The notes under the pieces were generated by a model. It searched no databases. It was not told the DNA's origin and saw only the letters and a list, made by a program, of their open reading frames with translations. Shown here in pieces: positions 49,697-58,533 of a stretch of DNA of 64,000 nt. This DNA comes from JAFGUF01 sp040883315 (GTDB lineage Bacteria > Bacillota > Clostridia > Christensenellales > UMGS416). The stretch spans positions 1 through 64,000 of the forward strand of contig JBFLKU010000029.1 of NCBI GenBank assembly GCA_040883315.1, written 5' to 3'. Numbering within the stretch: position 1 is the first letter of the stretch; each line of letters starts with the position of its first letter. A program made the translations under genes and the position numbers.

Positions 49697-50161
49697 ATGA
49701 ATATAGGAATACTCGTTTATTCATTAACCGGCAATACGCTTCAAGTGGCAGAGAAAGTGAAAGAAAAGCTAGAAGAGATTGGGCAAAATGTGGAGATAGC
49801 TCGAATTACGCTTTCCCAAAAAAGCCCCAACAGCCCTGCTCCCGTGAAGCTGGATAATGTGCCTGATTTGCTGGCATATGATAAATTAATAATAGGCTCC
49901 CCCATCAATGGGTTTTCTCTCAGTGCCCCTATGCGCGAATACCTGCAGAACCATGCAGACTTGAAGGGCAAAACAATAAACTGCTATGTCACGCAGCACT
50001 TTCGCCAGGCTGCCCTAGGCGGGAACCGCGGAATACGCCAGATGACAGATCTTTGCGAGGAAAAGGGAGCGAGAGTGCAGACCACAGCAATTGTTCACTG
50101 GTCTGCCCAAGACAGAGAAAGCCAAATAAAAGAAGCCGTTAAAAGACTAACAAGAATATAG
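49697..50161 (+). CDS. Flavodoxin-family protein, second copy
   Basis: 154 aa. MNIGILVYSLTGNTLQVAEK (FMN phosphate loop), IIGSPINGFSLSAPMREYL and CYVTQHFRQAALGGNRGIRQ, and TTAIVHWSAQDRESQIKEA. About as long as the flavodoxin at 11804, with the same three motifs, so a paralogue. AGGAGTGAT precedes. In-frame GTG and ATG codons at 49685/49688 fall inside the ribosome site region and are less likely. Monocistronic, upstream of the Rnf cluster on the opposite strand. Confidence 0.87.
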   Translation: MNIGILVYSLTGNTLQVAEKVKEKLEEIGQNVEIARITLSQKSPNSPAPVKLDNVPDLLAYDKLIIGSPINGFSLSAPMREYLQNHADLKGKTINCYVTQHFRQAALGGNRGIRQMTDLCEEKGARVQTTAIVHWSAQDRESQIKEAVKRLTRI

Positions 50162-50170
50162 CATTTGTAA

Positions 50171-50199
50171 AGCCGATATAAATATATCGGCTTTTTTAT
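50171..50199 (+). terminator. Terminator after flavodoxin
   Basis: 10-bp stem AGCCGATATA / TATATCGGCT with a 2-nt loop, followed by TTTTTAT. Confidence 0.92.
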
Positions 50200-50379
50200 G
50201 TAAAATTTATAAAAATCCTAAAATTTCGACACAAGCCGACATGATTTATATTAATTATATGTTATAATATGCATAACTATGAAATATTTGAACGCATTTA
50301 AAAATACTTTAGCATAGGCTTGCTTGTGCAATAACTAATTTTTTCTTAATCACACTTTAGCTTGTATTTTTATTTGCAG

Positions 50380-50404
50380 AAAAGACCGCCGATGGCGGTC
50401 TTTT
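50380..50404 (-). terminator. Terminator of rnf operon
   Basis: 11-bp stem AAAAGACCGCC / GGCGGTCTTTT with a 3-nt loop, 8 bp beyond the methyltransferase stop, the last gene of the rnf transcript. Confidence 0.92.
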
Positions 50405-50412
50405 CATATATA

Positions 50413-51021
50413 CTATTTTTTATCACATTTGATAATATAATATCCTTTGTCCTTGGCGATAGCATGGCATTCGCCGTATATCTCCTCCAAATGCTTCATG
50501 GCTGATGGTGCACCCTGCTTTTTCTGTATCACGCAGTAAAACCTGCCGCCTTCATTCAAATAGTTTATGCTTTCATCGAACCATTTGTAGTACACATCCT
50601 TGCCGGCACGTATAGGAGGATTGGTGACTATCATGTCGAATGTGCCCTCCACATTTTCAAAGCCGTCGCTTTGCAAAACCTCCACATCAGCCTGCTGTGC
50701 ATTCTCTTTTGCCAGCTCCACTGCCCTTTGGTTGATATCGCACATCAGTGCATGGCAGCCGAATATCTTGCTGAGAGATATGCCCACCACGCCATAGCCG
50801 CAGCCAATATCCAAAACACTCTTCGGTGCCGCTTCCTTGGCTATGGTATTTATCAAAAGATTCGAACCAAAGTCCACAGCATGCTTGCTGAAAACTCCGT
50901 CCGCAGTCTTTAGGCGTATGGAATGCCTTCCTGCATTGTAGACCAGATTGTATGTTTTAAAATCCGACGTAGGGCTCTGCGTATAGTAATGCTCGCTTTG
51001 TTTTTTCTGCTGTTTTTCCAT
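50413..51021 (-). CDS. RsmC-like class I methyltransferase
   Basis: 202 aa. SAM-binding VLDIGCGYGVVGISLSKIFG and the catalytic N-P-P motif in FDMIVTNPPIRAG, followed by GGRFYCVIQKKQGAPSAMKHLEE. These are the features of the RsmC/small-methyltransferase family, which methylates 16S rRNA guanine N2 in enterics. It is transcribed after rnfB with a 12-bp gap. The ribosome site is weak, suggesting read-through translation. A link to Rnf function is unlikely; it is probably a passenger. Confidence 0.9.
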   Translation of the reverse strand: MEKQQKKQSEHYYTQSPTSDFKTYNLVYNAGRHSIRLKTADGVFSKHAVDFGSNLLINTIAKEAAPKSVLDIGCGYGVVGISLSKIFGCHALMCDINQRAVELAKENAQQADVEVLQSDGFENVEGTFDMIVTNPPIRAGKDVYYKWFDESINYLNEGGRFYCVIQKKQGAPSAMKHLEEIYGECHAIAKDKGYYIIKCDKK

Positions 51022-51033
51022 GTTATGCAGGTT

Positions 51034-52020
51034 CTACTTTCTGCCTATCATGTTGATAGCGCCCACTTTGCATGCCTTTTCGCATGCCCCGCAGCCTACG
51101 CATTTGTCGGGAAGTATCTTGTGTATCTCCTTCAGCTCGCCCTCCACAGCATCATATTTGCATGCCTTGAAGCACAGTGTGCAGCCTACACATTTGCCTT
51201 CTGATATAAATGCCACTTTTTGCTTTGTTTTGTCGTATGCTATGCATTCTCTTGGGCATTTTTCAGCGCATATTCCGCAGTTCACGCATTTTTCGTAGTC
51301 GATAACCGCCAAATCGTCCACCATCTCGATAGCACTTTGCGGGCAGTTTTTGGCACATATTCCGCAGCCTATGCAGCCTACTTTGCATGCATTTCGCACC
51401 TCAGCACCCTTGGCTGTGGCACGGCATTTTATTATAGTGGCAGCGGACACAGGAACAAGCCCGATGATGCCCCTTGGGCATATAGCTGCACATTTTCCGC
51501 AGGCTATGCAGCGCTCTCTATCCACTTGTGCTACGCCGTCTATCACGGTGATGGCATCTGTCGGGCACACCTTGGCACAATTGCCAAGACCCAAGCATGC
51601 GTATTTGCATGCCTTATATCCGTCTGCCAGCTGTGATGCTGCTGCACAGTCGTGTATGCCTTCATATGTGTATTTCAAAGTGGCATTTTCTATTGTGCCC
51701 TGGCAGCGTACTACTGCCACCAATGGCTCGGCACTGCCTGCCTCTACGCCCATTATTTTACCTAGGTTCTCCAGCTGCTCTGTGGAGCATACAGGACATC
51801 CGTTTATTGGTGCTCCGTTTTCTGCCACAGCCTTTGCAAAGCCGTCGCAGCCCGGATATCCGCATGCGCCGCAGTTGGCTCCCGGCAGTGCTTCACGCAC
51901 CTGTGCAATCAGTGGATTGCCCTCTACAGCAAAGAATTTGGATGCTAGTGCCAGCATTACGCCCAGTATCAGTCCTAATGCTCCCACCACTCCTGCTGCT
52001 GATAATATATTAATTAACAT
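51034..52020 (-). CDS. rnfB: Rnf complex subunit B, ferredoxin-type iron-sulfur protein
   Basis: 328 aa, the long clostridial form. An N-terminal helix, then a [4Fe-4S] motif in ALPGANCGACGYPGCDGFAK, then six further cluster motifs: CLGLGNCAKVCP, CIACGKCAAICP, CIGCGICAKNCP, CVNCGICAEKCP, CVGCTLCFKAC, CVGCGACEKAC. RnfB accepts electrons from reduced ferredoxin and passes them into the complex. Last rnf gene here, in the order C-D-G-E-A-B. Confidence 0.96.
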   Translation of the reverse strand: MLINILSAAGVVGALGLILGVMLALASKFFAVEGNPLIAQVREALPGANCGACGYPGCDGFAKAVAENGAPINGCPVCSTEQLENLGKIMGVEAGSAEPLVAVVRCQGTIENATLKYTYEGIHDCAAASQLADGYKACKYACLGLGNCAKVCPTDAITVIDGVAQVDRERCIACGKCAAICPRGIIGLVPVSAATIIKCRATAKGAEVRNACKVGCIGCGICAKNCPQSAIEMVDDLAVIDYEKCVNCGICAEKCPRECIAYDKTKQKVAFISEGKCVGCTLCFKACKYDAVEGELKEIHKILPDKCVGCGACEKACKVGAINMIGRK

Positions 52021-52044
52021 TTATATATCTCCTTTTAAATGTAA

Positions 52045-52671
52045 TCACCCTGCCAGCCCTTGGAATGCCATAAAGGCGATTGACAGAAGTCCTGCTGAAA
52101 TCAATGCAATAGGGAAGCCTTTGAATGCCTCCGGTATGTCTGCATCTTCCAGTCTCTCTCTCACTCCAGCAAACAGTATCAATGCTATGGAAAAGCCAAG
52201 TGCGGCACCAACGCCGTTGAATAGGGATTCCACCAGAGTATATTCTTCCTGCATATTTATCAATACCACGCCCATTACTGCACAGTTGGTAGTAATCAAC
52301 GGAAGATATACACCCAATGCAGAGTATAGAGCCGGGTTTGTTTTTTGTATCAGCATCTCAACAAACTGAACTAATGCTGCAATAACCAAGATGAATGCGA
52401 TGGTCTGCAAAAACATCAAATCCGGAATTTCCTCAGCTGCTACGCCGAATTTCACCAGCCATGTGGGCACTAGAAATACCTTTTGCACAATCCATGTGAA
52501 TACAGATGCCAATGCCATTACAAAAGTAACAGCGGCACTCATGCCTATGGCAGTCTCCAGCTTTTTGCTCATTCCAAGGAATGGGCATATTCCCAAAAAT
52601 CTTGACAGAACAAAGTTGTTTACCAATGCTGCCGATATAACAATCATTACGATATTTTGAATACTATTCAT
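52045..52671 (-). CDS. rnfA: Rnf complex membrane subunit A
   Basis: 208 aa. Six helices: NIVMIVISAALVNNFVLSRF with the conserved V-N-N-F-V-L-x-x-x-x-G-I-C-P-F, then PLITTNCAVMGVVLINMQ. RnfA and RnfE are inverted homologues that bind a [2Fe-2S] cluster between them through their conserved Cys residues (GICPFLG, TTNCAVMG). Part of the ion-translocating core. 9 bp between this gene and rnfE. Confidence 0.96.
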   Translation of the reverse strand: MNSIQNIVMIVISAALVNNFVLSRFLGICPFLGMSKKLETAIGMSAAVTFVMALASVFTWIVQKVFLVPTWLVKFGVAAEEIPDLMFLQTIAFILVIAALVQFVEMLIQKTNPALYSALGVYLPLITTNCAVMGVVLINMQEEYTLVESLFNGVGAALGFSIALILFAGVRERLEDADIPEAFKGFPIALISAGLLSIAFMAFQGLAG

Positions 52672-52680
52672 GTTGCCCCC

Positions 52681-53271
52681 CTACTCTTTCACTGCCATTG
52701 CATTTATCAATGCAAGCAAAAGTCCAAGTGCTATAAATCCGCCGGGAGCTAGAATGAATATTAACGCCGGCTGATATGATGCCCCCAGCACCTGCACGCC
52801 GAATATTGAGCCGTTGCCCAGTATCTCTCTTACAGATGCCAAAAGTGTGAGTGCCAGCGTGAAGCCAAGCCCCATACCAAGACCATCCACTATAGATGCT
52901 ACAGGGCCGTTCTTTGATGCGAATGCCTCTGCTCTAGCTAGGATGATGCAGTTTACAACTATCAATGGAATAAATAATCCAAGTGACTCATAAAGAGTGG
53001 GGATGTATGCTTCCATCAGCAGCTGCACTATTGTAACGAAGGTTGCTATAACAACTATGAAAGATGGTATACGTATCTTTTCAGGTATAAAACCCTTTAT
53101 CAGAGAAATAACAAGGTTGGAGCCAACTAAAACAAATGTAGCTGCCAAGCCCATGCCTATTCCGTTGGTTGCAGATGTAGTAACAGCCAATGTAGGGCAC
53201 ATACCAAGCAAAAGCCTGAAAACAGGGTTTTCCTTAGTTATACCATTCATAAAAACTTTTCTGTAATTCAT
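52681..53271 (-). CDS. rnfE: Rnf complex membrane subunit E
   Basis: 196 aa. Six helices: ENPVFRLLLGMCPTLAVTTS (conserved L-G-x-C-P-x-L), IPLIVVNCIILARAEAFASK (V-N-C). These mirror the motifs in RnfA. Its start overlaps the rnfG stop by 1 bp, so translation is coupled. Forms the core with RnfA and RnfD. Confidence 0.96.
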   Translation of the reverse strand: MNYRKVFMNGITKENPVFRLLLGMCPTLAVTTSATNGIGMGLAATFVLVGSNLVISLIKGFIPEKIRIPSFIVVIATFVTIVQLLMEAYIPTLYESLGLFIPLIVVNCIILARAEAFASKNGPVASIVDGLGMGLGFTLALTLLASVREILGNGSIFGVQVLGASYQPALIFILAPGGFIALGLLLALINAMAVKE

Positions 53272-53846
53272 CAGCCTTGTACCTCCATTAGTTTCTGAGC
53301 CATATCAATTACTGCATCTATGCCTTTTATAACTGCACGAGATGTGATGGTCGCACCTGTCAGTGCATCAACGGCTTGGTCGCTTGCTGCGTCGTCCTTT
53401 GAAAGCACTGGCTTTTTCTTTCCTCTGAATTGATCTGTAAAGTCAGGCTTTGTGGCATTTGCACCCAGTCCTGCTGTTTCATTATGGCTGCCGATTACCA
53501 CATTTGTGATGTGCATATCTGCACCTACGCCAACTATTATCTCCACGTCTCCGCCGTATCCTTTGGACAGAACGTTGATTACATATCCTGCAAATTCGCC
53601 TTCACGCTCTGCAATGAATACTTCCTTTACAGCAGCACCATCCGGTGAAACGAATTCCTGCCACTCTTCCTTGGGCACTTCCACAAAATCCGCACCCGGG
53701 TATGCTTTCTCTCTGGATAGCTGCAGCTGATACGCTCTCTGCTCTGCAATAGGCTCCTTTGTGTACATATATGTGACACCCAGCAAAAGCCCCAGAATAA
53801 ATGTTATTAAAAATAGCTTTAGAGGCAGCTCAATATATTTACGCAT
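53271..53846 (-). CDS. rnfG: Rnf complex subunit G, covalent FMN protein
   Basis: 191 aa. One helix (LPLKLFLITFILGLLLGVTY), then a periplasm-side FMN_bind domain. The covalent flavinylation motif is seen in AVDALTGATITSRAVIKGID (S/T-G-A-T-x-T). A conserved H-N-E-T-A-G-L-G is also present. RnfG relays electrons between RnfD and the other subunits. Overlaps rnfD by 8 bp. Confidence 0.96.
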   Translation of the reverse strand: MRKYIELPLKLFLITFILGLLLGVTYMYTKEPIAEQRAYQLQLSREKAYPGADFVEVPKEEWQEFVSPDGAAVKEVFIAEREGEFAGYVINVLSKGYGGDVEIIVGVGADMHITNVVIGSHNETAGLGANATKPDFTDQFRGKKKPVLSKDDAASDQAVDALTGATITSRAVIKGIDAVIDMAQKLMEVQG

Positions 53847-54786
53847 TGCGTTTCACCTCCCCAAATATTTTTGGTTTTGTCAGTCTGTCAATCAGCGGTA
53901 CGCACACATTCATCAGCAGTATTGAAAGGCTTACGCCCTCTGCTGAATTACTATAGAGCCTGATAAGCACGGTCATTATTCCGCAGCCTATTCCCATCAT
54001 CAGCTGTCCCCTAGGTGTTACAGGAGATGTGGTGTAGTCTGTTGCCATGTATATAGCACCCAGCATCAGTCCGCCGCCCAAAAGGTGGGCAAGTGAAACC
54101 ATGTAGTCCATGCCGCCCAGCAAAAATGAAAGAACGAAAACCGTTACCATATATGTGATTGGTATCCTCCAGCGGATAATGCGCTTTGCAAACAGATATA
54201 TGCCGCCTGCAAGCAATGCAATTGCAGATGCTTCACCTATGCAGCCGGCAGCATTTCCCACTGCTAAATTCATCAAAAACGATCCGGATACAGCTTCGCC
54301 AGCCTTCAGCATAGCCATTGGTGTGGCAGATGATATAGTATCTACTGTACCGGGGTTCACCCATGTGGTCATAGCCACTGGCCAGCATGCCACCAAAAAT
54401 ACACGACCTGCAAGAGCCGGGTTCACAAAATTGTGTCCCAAGCCGCCAAAGGGCTGCTTAACTATTGCTATGGCAAAAACTGAGCCTAGAACAGCCACCC
54501 ACCACGGCACGCCAACGGACAAATTCATGCCCAGAAGCAGACCGGTGACAGCTGCTGATAAATCCTTTATGCTGCCGGGTCTATTGAATGCCTTCAATAT
54601 CACCCACTCTGTAAACACAGCAGAAAATGTTGCCAGCGCTATGATAAGCGCCGCCTTTGCACCGAAAAAGTATATTCCTACGCCGCATGCAGGCAAAAGG
54701 GCAATCAGAACATCAAACATAATATTCTGCGTGTCCTGCTTTGCAAATACGTGAGGCGACGATGAAACAAATAGTTTTGTACTCAT
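53839..54786 (-). CDS. rnfD: Rnf complex membrane subunit D, covalent FMN protein
   Basis: 315 aa, eight or more helices. VSSSPHVFAKQDTQNIMFDV is the typical start (S-P-H-x-x-x). The flavinylation site is in VDTISSATPMAMLK (S-S-A-T-P-M). GGMDYMVSLAHLLGGGLMLGAIYMATDYTTSPVTPRGQ (partly: YMATDYTTSP) is the conserved C-terminal motif. Together with RnfG it transfers electrons via covalent FMN and takes part in Na+/H+ translocation. Confidence 0.97.
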   Translation of the reverse strand: MSTKLFVSSSPHVFAKQDTQNIMFDVLIALLPACGVGIYFFGAKAALIIALATFSAVFTEWVILKAFNRPGSIKDLSAAVTGLLLGMNLSVGVPWWVAVLGSVFAIAIVKQPFGGLGHNFVNPALAGRVFLVACWPVAMTTWVNPGTVDTISSATPMAMLKAGEAVSGSFLMNLAVGNAAGCIGEASAIALLAGGIYLFAKRIIRWRIPITYMVTVFVLSFLLGGMDYMVSLAHLLGGGLMLGAIYMATDYTTSPVTPRGQLMMGIGCGIMTVLIRLYSNSAEGVSLSILLMNVCVPLIDRLTKPKIFGEVKRNA

Positions 54787-54808
54787 ATTAATTCTCTCCT
54801 TGGAAACT

Positions 54809-56134
54809 TTATAAATTCGATTTTCTGATGGCGTTTTTAGCCAGCCTGATAGACTGCATCAATCTACGCCTAGATGGGCAAATAAACGTGCATGCACCGC
54901 ACTCTACGCAGTCCATGGCATTGTATTTCTTTGCCTCTGCAAACCTGCCTGCATCTGCTGCTGCCGATATTTGCAGCGGCACTAATTTCAGTGGGCATGC
55001 CTCTACGCAGCGTGCACACCTGATGCAGTTATTTATTTCATGAATTGTTGTTTCATCTTCGTTCAGTGCCAATATGCCTGATGTTCCTGCTATTACAGGA
55101 GCCTGTGTATCTGGCTGGGCTATTCCCATCATTGGTCCGCCGGATATCACCTTGGCTGTGTCGTCGCACAGACCGCCGCATGCATCGATGCACTGCTGGA
55201 ATGTAGTGCCAAAGCGCACTATCAGATTCCTAGGCTCTTTTATGCATGTGCCTGTCACTGTGACTATTCTTTCTATTAATGGCATTCCTGTGGTAATTGA
55301 TTTATAAATTGCGGCTAATGTGCCTACATTCAGCACGATTACGCCTATCTCCATAGGCAGACCGCCAGCCGGCACTCTTCTGCCTGTTAATGCGTGAATT
55401 AATTGCTTTTCTGCGCCCTGCGGATATTTAGGAGCCAGCGGAACGATTTTAATCTTTTCCTCGTTGTCTGCAAATGACTGCAGCAGCTCTATAGCGTCCT
55501 CTTTGTTGCTCTCTATGCCTATTATGCCCTCTTGCACGTCAAACATTTTGATAACAGTCTTCAAGCCCTCAATCACGTCCTGCGGATGCTCCAGCATCAG
55601 CCTGTGGTCGGCTGTCAGATACGGTTCGCACTCTGCTCCGTTTACTATTATATAGTCTATTTTGGCGTCCTTTGGAGGCATCAATTTGACATGAGTGGGG
55701 AATGTAGCACCGCCCATGCCCACAATACCCAAATCCTTTACTGCCTGAGCTATCTCTTCCTTGCTCATCTTATTGATATCTCTAGGCACTACAGTGTCTG
55801 CAACGGCTTCCTTGAAGTCGTTTTCTATCACCACTGCCAGCCTCTTTATGCCTGTTGGGTGCGGTCTGTTCTCCACCTTTATAACAGTACCAGAAACAGA
55901 CGAGTGAACATTGGAACTGATAAAGCCATCGGCTTCACCGATTAGCTGTCCTTTTTTCACATAGTCGCCCTTTTGAACCAGCGGCTTTGCCTCCTTGCCA
56001 ATGATTCTGGAAAGCGGTATAACCACTTCCTTTGGAGGCTCCAGCACCTTGGCTGCCTTATGCTCTGTTAGTGTTTTGCCATGATAAATGTGAGACAGTG
56101 GATGTACCCCGCCTTTGAAAGTCTTTTTTTTCAC
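54809..56134 (-). CDS. rnfC: Rnf complex subunit C, NADH-binding flavoprotein
   Basis: 441 aa from GTG 56134, chosen because family members begin near K-x-F-K-G-G-V-H-P and AAGGAAGAG is upstream. The NuoF-like core has VGMGGATFPTHVKL and NGAECEPYLTADHRLML. Two C-terminal [4Fe-4S] motifs: CIRCARCVEACP and CVECGACTFICPS. RnfC docks NAD+/NADH in the cytoplasm. A 7-codon frame with its own GGAG overlaps the GTG (see findings). Confidence 0.96.
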   Translation of the reverse strand: MKKKTFKGGVHPLSHIYHGKTLTEHKAAKVLEPPKEVVIPLSRIIGKEAKPLVQKGDYVKKGQLIGEADGFISSNVHSSVSGTVIKVENRPHPTGIKRLAVVIENDFKEAVADTVVPRDINKMSKEEIAQAVKDLGIVGMGGATFPTHVKLMPPKDAKIDYIIVNGAECEPYLTADHRLMLEHPQDVIEGLKTVIKMFDVQEGIIGIESNKEDAIELLQSFADNEEKIKIVPLAPKYPQGAEKQLIHALTGRRVPAGGLPMEIGVIVLNVGTLAAIYKSITTGMPLIERIVTVTGTCIKEPRNLIVRFGTTFQQCIDACGGLCDDTAKVISGGPMMGIAQPDTQAPVIAGTSGILALNEDETTIHEINNCIRCARCVEACPLKLVPLQISAAADAGRFAEAKKYNAMDCVECGACTFICPSRRRLMQSIRLAKNAIRKSNL

Positions 56135-56193
56135 TTTTTTCTCTTCCTTACCATAAAATCTCCGCTTTGCGCCTATATGCACAAAGCAAATTT

Positions 56194-56199
56194 ATTATA
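56194..56199 (-). promoter_or_regulatory. -10 element of rnf operon promoter
   Basis: TATAAT on the minus strand, preceded by TGC (extended -10). No good -35 at 17 bp. It lies 60 bp upstream of the rnfC start. Confidence 0.55.
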
Positions 56200-56313
56200 G
56201 CATAGTTTTTTTTAAAACTCTATAATTGTGAATTTGTTATCAAAGTGTTTAAATTATTGGAAGGGTGTGGGAGGTGTTAACATAAATATTATAGCAGAGT
56301 GGCTTCCTTTATA

Positions 56314-57087
56314 TTAAAATCCTCCGTTTTGATTTGTGCTAATTATTTCTTTTAATTTCTCTATAGTTAAAGTATCATTTCTTCTTCTGTGTATCATTCT
56401 ATGGCAATTAGAACATACTGGTACAACATTTTTTAATGCACTATCAATAAACATATTGGCATCTTGCTCTTCATATGTATATATTGGCTTTTGATGATGT
56501 ATCTCTATGTATCCATCACCTCTAGCTCCATATTTAGCTTTAAAATCAAATTTACAAGCATCACATAAAATTACGCCATTATGCGTGTAATATTCTATCG
56601 CAATATTTCTTAGTTTAGCTGACCTTTCATATACTTTATTTCTTATTGTTTTTCTGCTTCCCTCATATACAAAAATATTTTCATCATATACTAAAGGTTT
56701 TCTTTTTCTCTCGATTGAATCTGTAATCTCTACTAATGTATCTTCTATATCTATATTTTCAAAATCATTGTCTATCAAATATTCGAAAATATCTTTGTTC
56801 TGTTCAATATACTCTTTCCCTTTTTCTGTAATAGTATGCGAACCATTCCTTTGCCCTTTAATCGTTGTATAGCCTAGTTGGTCGTCAAGTTTATGATGGG
56901 ATACCAAATTCCTAACAATTTGGGTGAATCTTGCATCATTCCTACTTCCGTAGTTTTTTAAATCTTCTCCCGTTGGATTAATTAAATTTGATAATTCCAA
57001 AATCAAGTCACTAGTTTTTATATTCGGATTATTACTAATTACATACAAAGCCGGAATTACTAATTCTTTTTCAGAAACTCTAGACAT
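56314..57087 (-). CDS. HNH restriction endonuclease with Mrr_N-like winged helix
   Basis: 257 aa. N-terminal ~80 residues: VIPALYVISNNPNIKTSDLI and a DDQLGYTTIKGQRNGSHTITEKGKEYI wing, the Mrr_N-like DNA-binding domain used by several restriction enzymes. C-terminal HNH: ILCDACKFDFKAKYG (CxxC), EIHHQKPIY (His general base), and VPVCSNCHRMIHRR (CxxC-H). It probably cleaves the DNA site protected by the adjacent adenine methylase. Starts 11 bp after its stop; AT-rich. Confidence 0.88.
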   Translation of the reverse strand: MSRVSEKELVIPALYVISNNPNIKTSDLILELSNLINPTGEDLKNYGSRNDARFTQIVRNLVSHHKLDDQLGYTTIKGQRNGSHTITEKGKEYIEQNKDIFEYLIDNDFENIDIEDTLVEITDSIERKRKPLVYDENIFVYEGSRKTIRNKVYERSAKLRNIAIEYYTHNGVILCDACKFDFKAKYGARGDGYIEIHHQKPIYTYEEQDANMFIDSALKNVVPVCSNCHRMIHRRRNDTLTIEKLKEIISTNQNGGF

Positions 57088-57098
57088 TATCTTCTCCT

Positions 57099-58262
57099 TT
57101 AATAATTAGTTATCATCAAATGCTTAGCTTTCTTAGTGTTCCGATTCTGAAAACTAACTAGGTATTTTTTATCGAAAGAAATTATATTTAACCCTTTTTC
57201 ACTATATAGGCTAAAAATAAAATCTGTATTTTTTATTACAAGCATAAATTTAGCTCTGCATTTATTTATTAAATAGTCTGCTAGTCTTTCCTGCTCTTTT
57301 TTCCCAAATGAATTTTGCGTATACGTACTGAAATCACTATCGTATGGAGGATCAAGGAAAATAAAATCATCTTCACTTGGAGCAAATTTATCTAAAAATT
57401 CTTCAAAGTCCAAATTTGAAATGTAAGTGTTTTGCAGAAAATTATTTAATTCTATCGAACTTATATAATCGATTTTCCTTTTAAAATTCTTATTGTTATA
57501 TGAAATACCACCGTAAGGTACATTAAATTCTCCACAGCTATTGTATCTGAACATAGAAGCATAGCAGTATTCCCTGATAAAATAAAAAATAGCAGAAGAA
57601 AATTCTAATCCTAATGAATATGAGTCGCTATTATTATATAAGTGCCTTATGTACATATAATATGCACTTTTCACTGCACTTTCAATATTACTAATTATAT
57701 CTTTTTCATTTAAGGATTTTTTTTGTGCTTCAATTTTTTTCATTCTAATTATTTTGCTAACAAAATTTCTATTTAACTCGCTTAAATAATTATTTTTATT
57801 TACCATCAATATTTTGTTCCACTGTTCTATCACTTCGTGAATATTCAAATCAACAAAATCAGAAATCCATAAAACGAGTTCATCTTCTCCAATATTGCAG
57901 TTGCGAAAGTCATTATATATATTGATTAATAATTGTTTGTATCTATCTATAATTATTGCACTTTTGCTAAAACCTTCATATATGATTTGTATATATGAAA
58001 AAAAATTCTCATTATTTTCTTTTACAAATTTATATAGCTGAATTAATTCTGTAGATTTATCATTTATGTACTTTTCATCAGAATCCATAGAAAAATAAAC
58101 CGCTCCCGCACCTACAAAAGGTTCGAAATATCTATTATACTCATCTGGTATATTAGGTAAAATATGCTGAAGTTCAGCTTCTTTACCTCCAGCCCATTTA
58201 ATGAAAGGACTTAATCTTCTAAAACTATAATTCTCTAGTACTTTTTGTTTTTGTATTTCCAC
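57099..58262 (-). CDS. DNA adenine N6-methyltransferase (Dam-family, D12 class)
   Basis: 387 aa from GTG 58262 with AGAAGGT. Motif X/I: PFIKWAGGKEAELQHILPNI; motif I: YFEPFVGAGAVYFSMDSDEK; catalytic motif IV: FIFLDPPYDSDFSTYTQ (D-P-P-Y). A large central target-recognition region. It methylates the N6 of adenine in a short palindrome, protecting host DNA from the HNH nuclease downstream. The target sequence cannot be told from sequence. Strongly AT-rich (Asn/Ile/Lys codons), unlike the rnf cluster, as for acquired restriction-modification genes. Confidence 0.93.
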   Translation of the reverse strand: MEIQKQKVLENYSFRRLSPFIKWAGGKEAELQHILPNIPDEYNRYFEPFVGAGAVYFSMDSDEKYINDKSTELIQLYKFVKENNENFFSYIQIIYEGFSKSAIIIDRYKQLLINIYNDFRNCNIGEDELVLWISDFVDLNIHEVIEQWNKILMVNKNNYLSELNRNFVSKIIRMKKIEAQKKSLNEKDIISNIESAVKSAYYMYIRHLYNNSDSYSLGLEFSSAIFYFIREYCYASMFRYNSCGEFNVPYGGISYNNKNFKRKIDYISSIELNNFLQNTYISNLDFEEFLDKFAPSEDDFIFLDPPYDSDFSTYTQNSFGKKEQERLADYLINKCRAKFMLVIKNTDFIFSLYSEKGLNIISFDKKYLVSFQNRNTKKAKHLMITNY

Positions 58263-58533
58263 TTTTATACCTTCTCAAATTATTTATCTCTAACATCAAT
58301 ATATAGTATATATGATATCACTATTAATACTATTATGCAATTTATGAATATTAATTTGCAAAAATATTTTTATGAATTTAGGGATACACAAGGGATGAAA
58401 TCCCTTGTGCAGGTCGTAGGGCAGAGCCCTACACAAACAAAGCCCCATACATACACCCAGCCCCCTAACCCCTCCGTCTGATTTTATCATCCACCTCCCC
58501 TACAAGTGGAGGCTACTATATAATCAGTTTTAA
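58263..58533. repeat. Bipartite hairpin repeat, copy 3, with a third hairpin
   Basis: CACAAGGGAT-GAA-ATCCCTTGTG (58387-58409) and, 6 nt later, GTAGGGC-AGA-GCCCTAC (58416-58432). A GGGAT precedes. Further on, CCCAGCCCCCTAACCCCTCC and a short hairpin around TCCACCTCCCCTACAAGTGGA complete the region before the ABC-F stop. Same layout as the copy at 17000, with different but self-complementary stem bases. Confidence 0.7.

Noticed and set aside
51220..52369. Long plus-strand frames opposite rnfA and rnfB
   Set aside because: Antisense reading of strongly conserved rnf genes; Cys/His/Ala-rich due to iron-sulfur motifs on the other strand.
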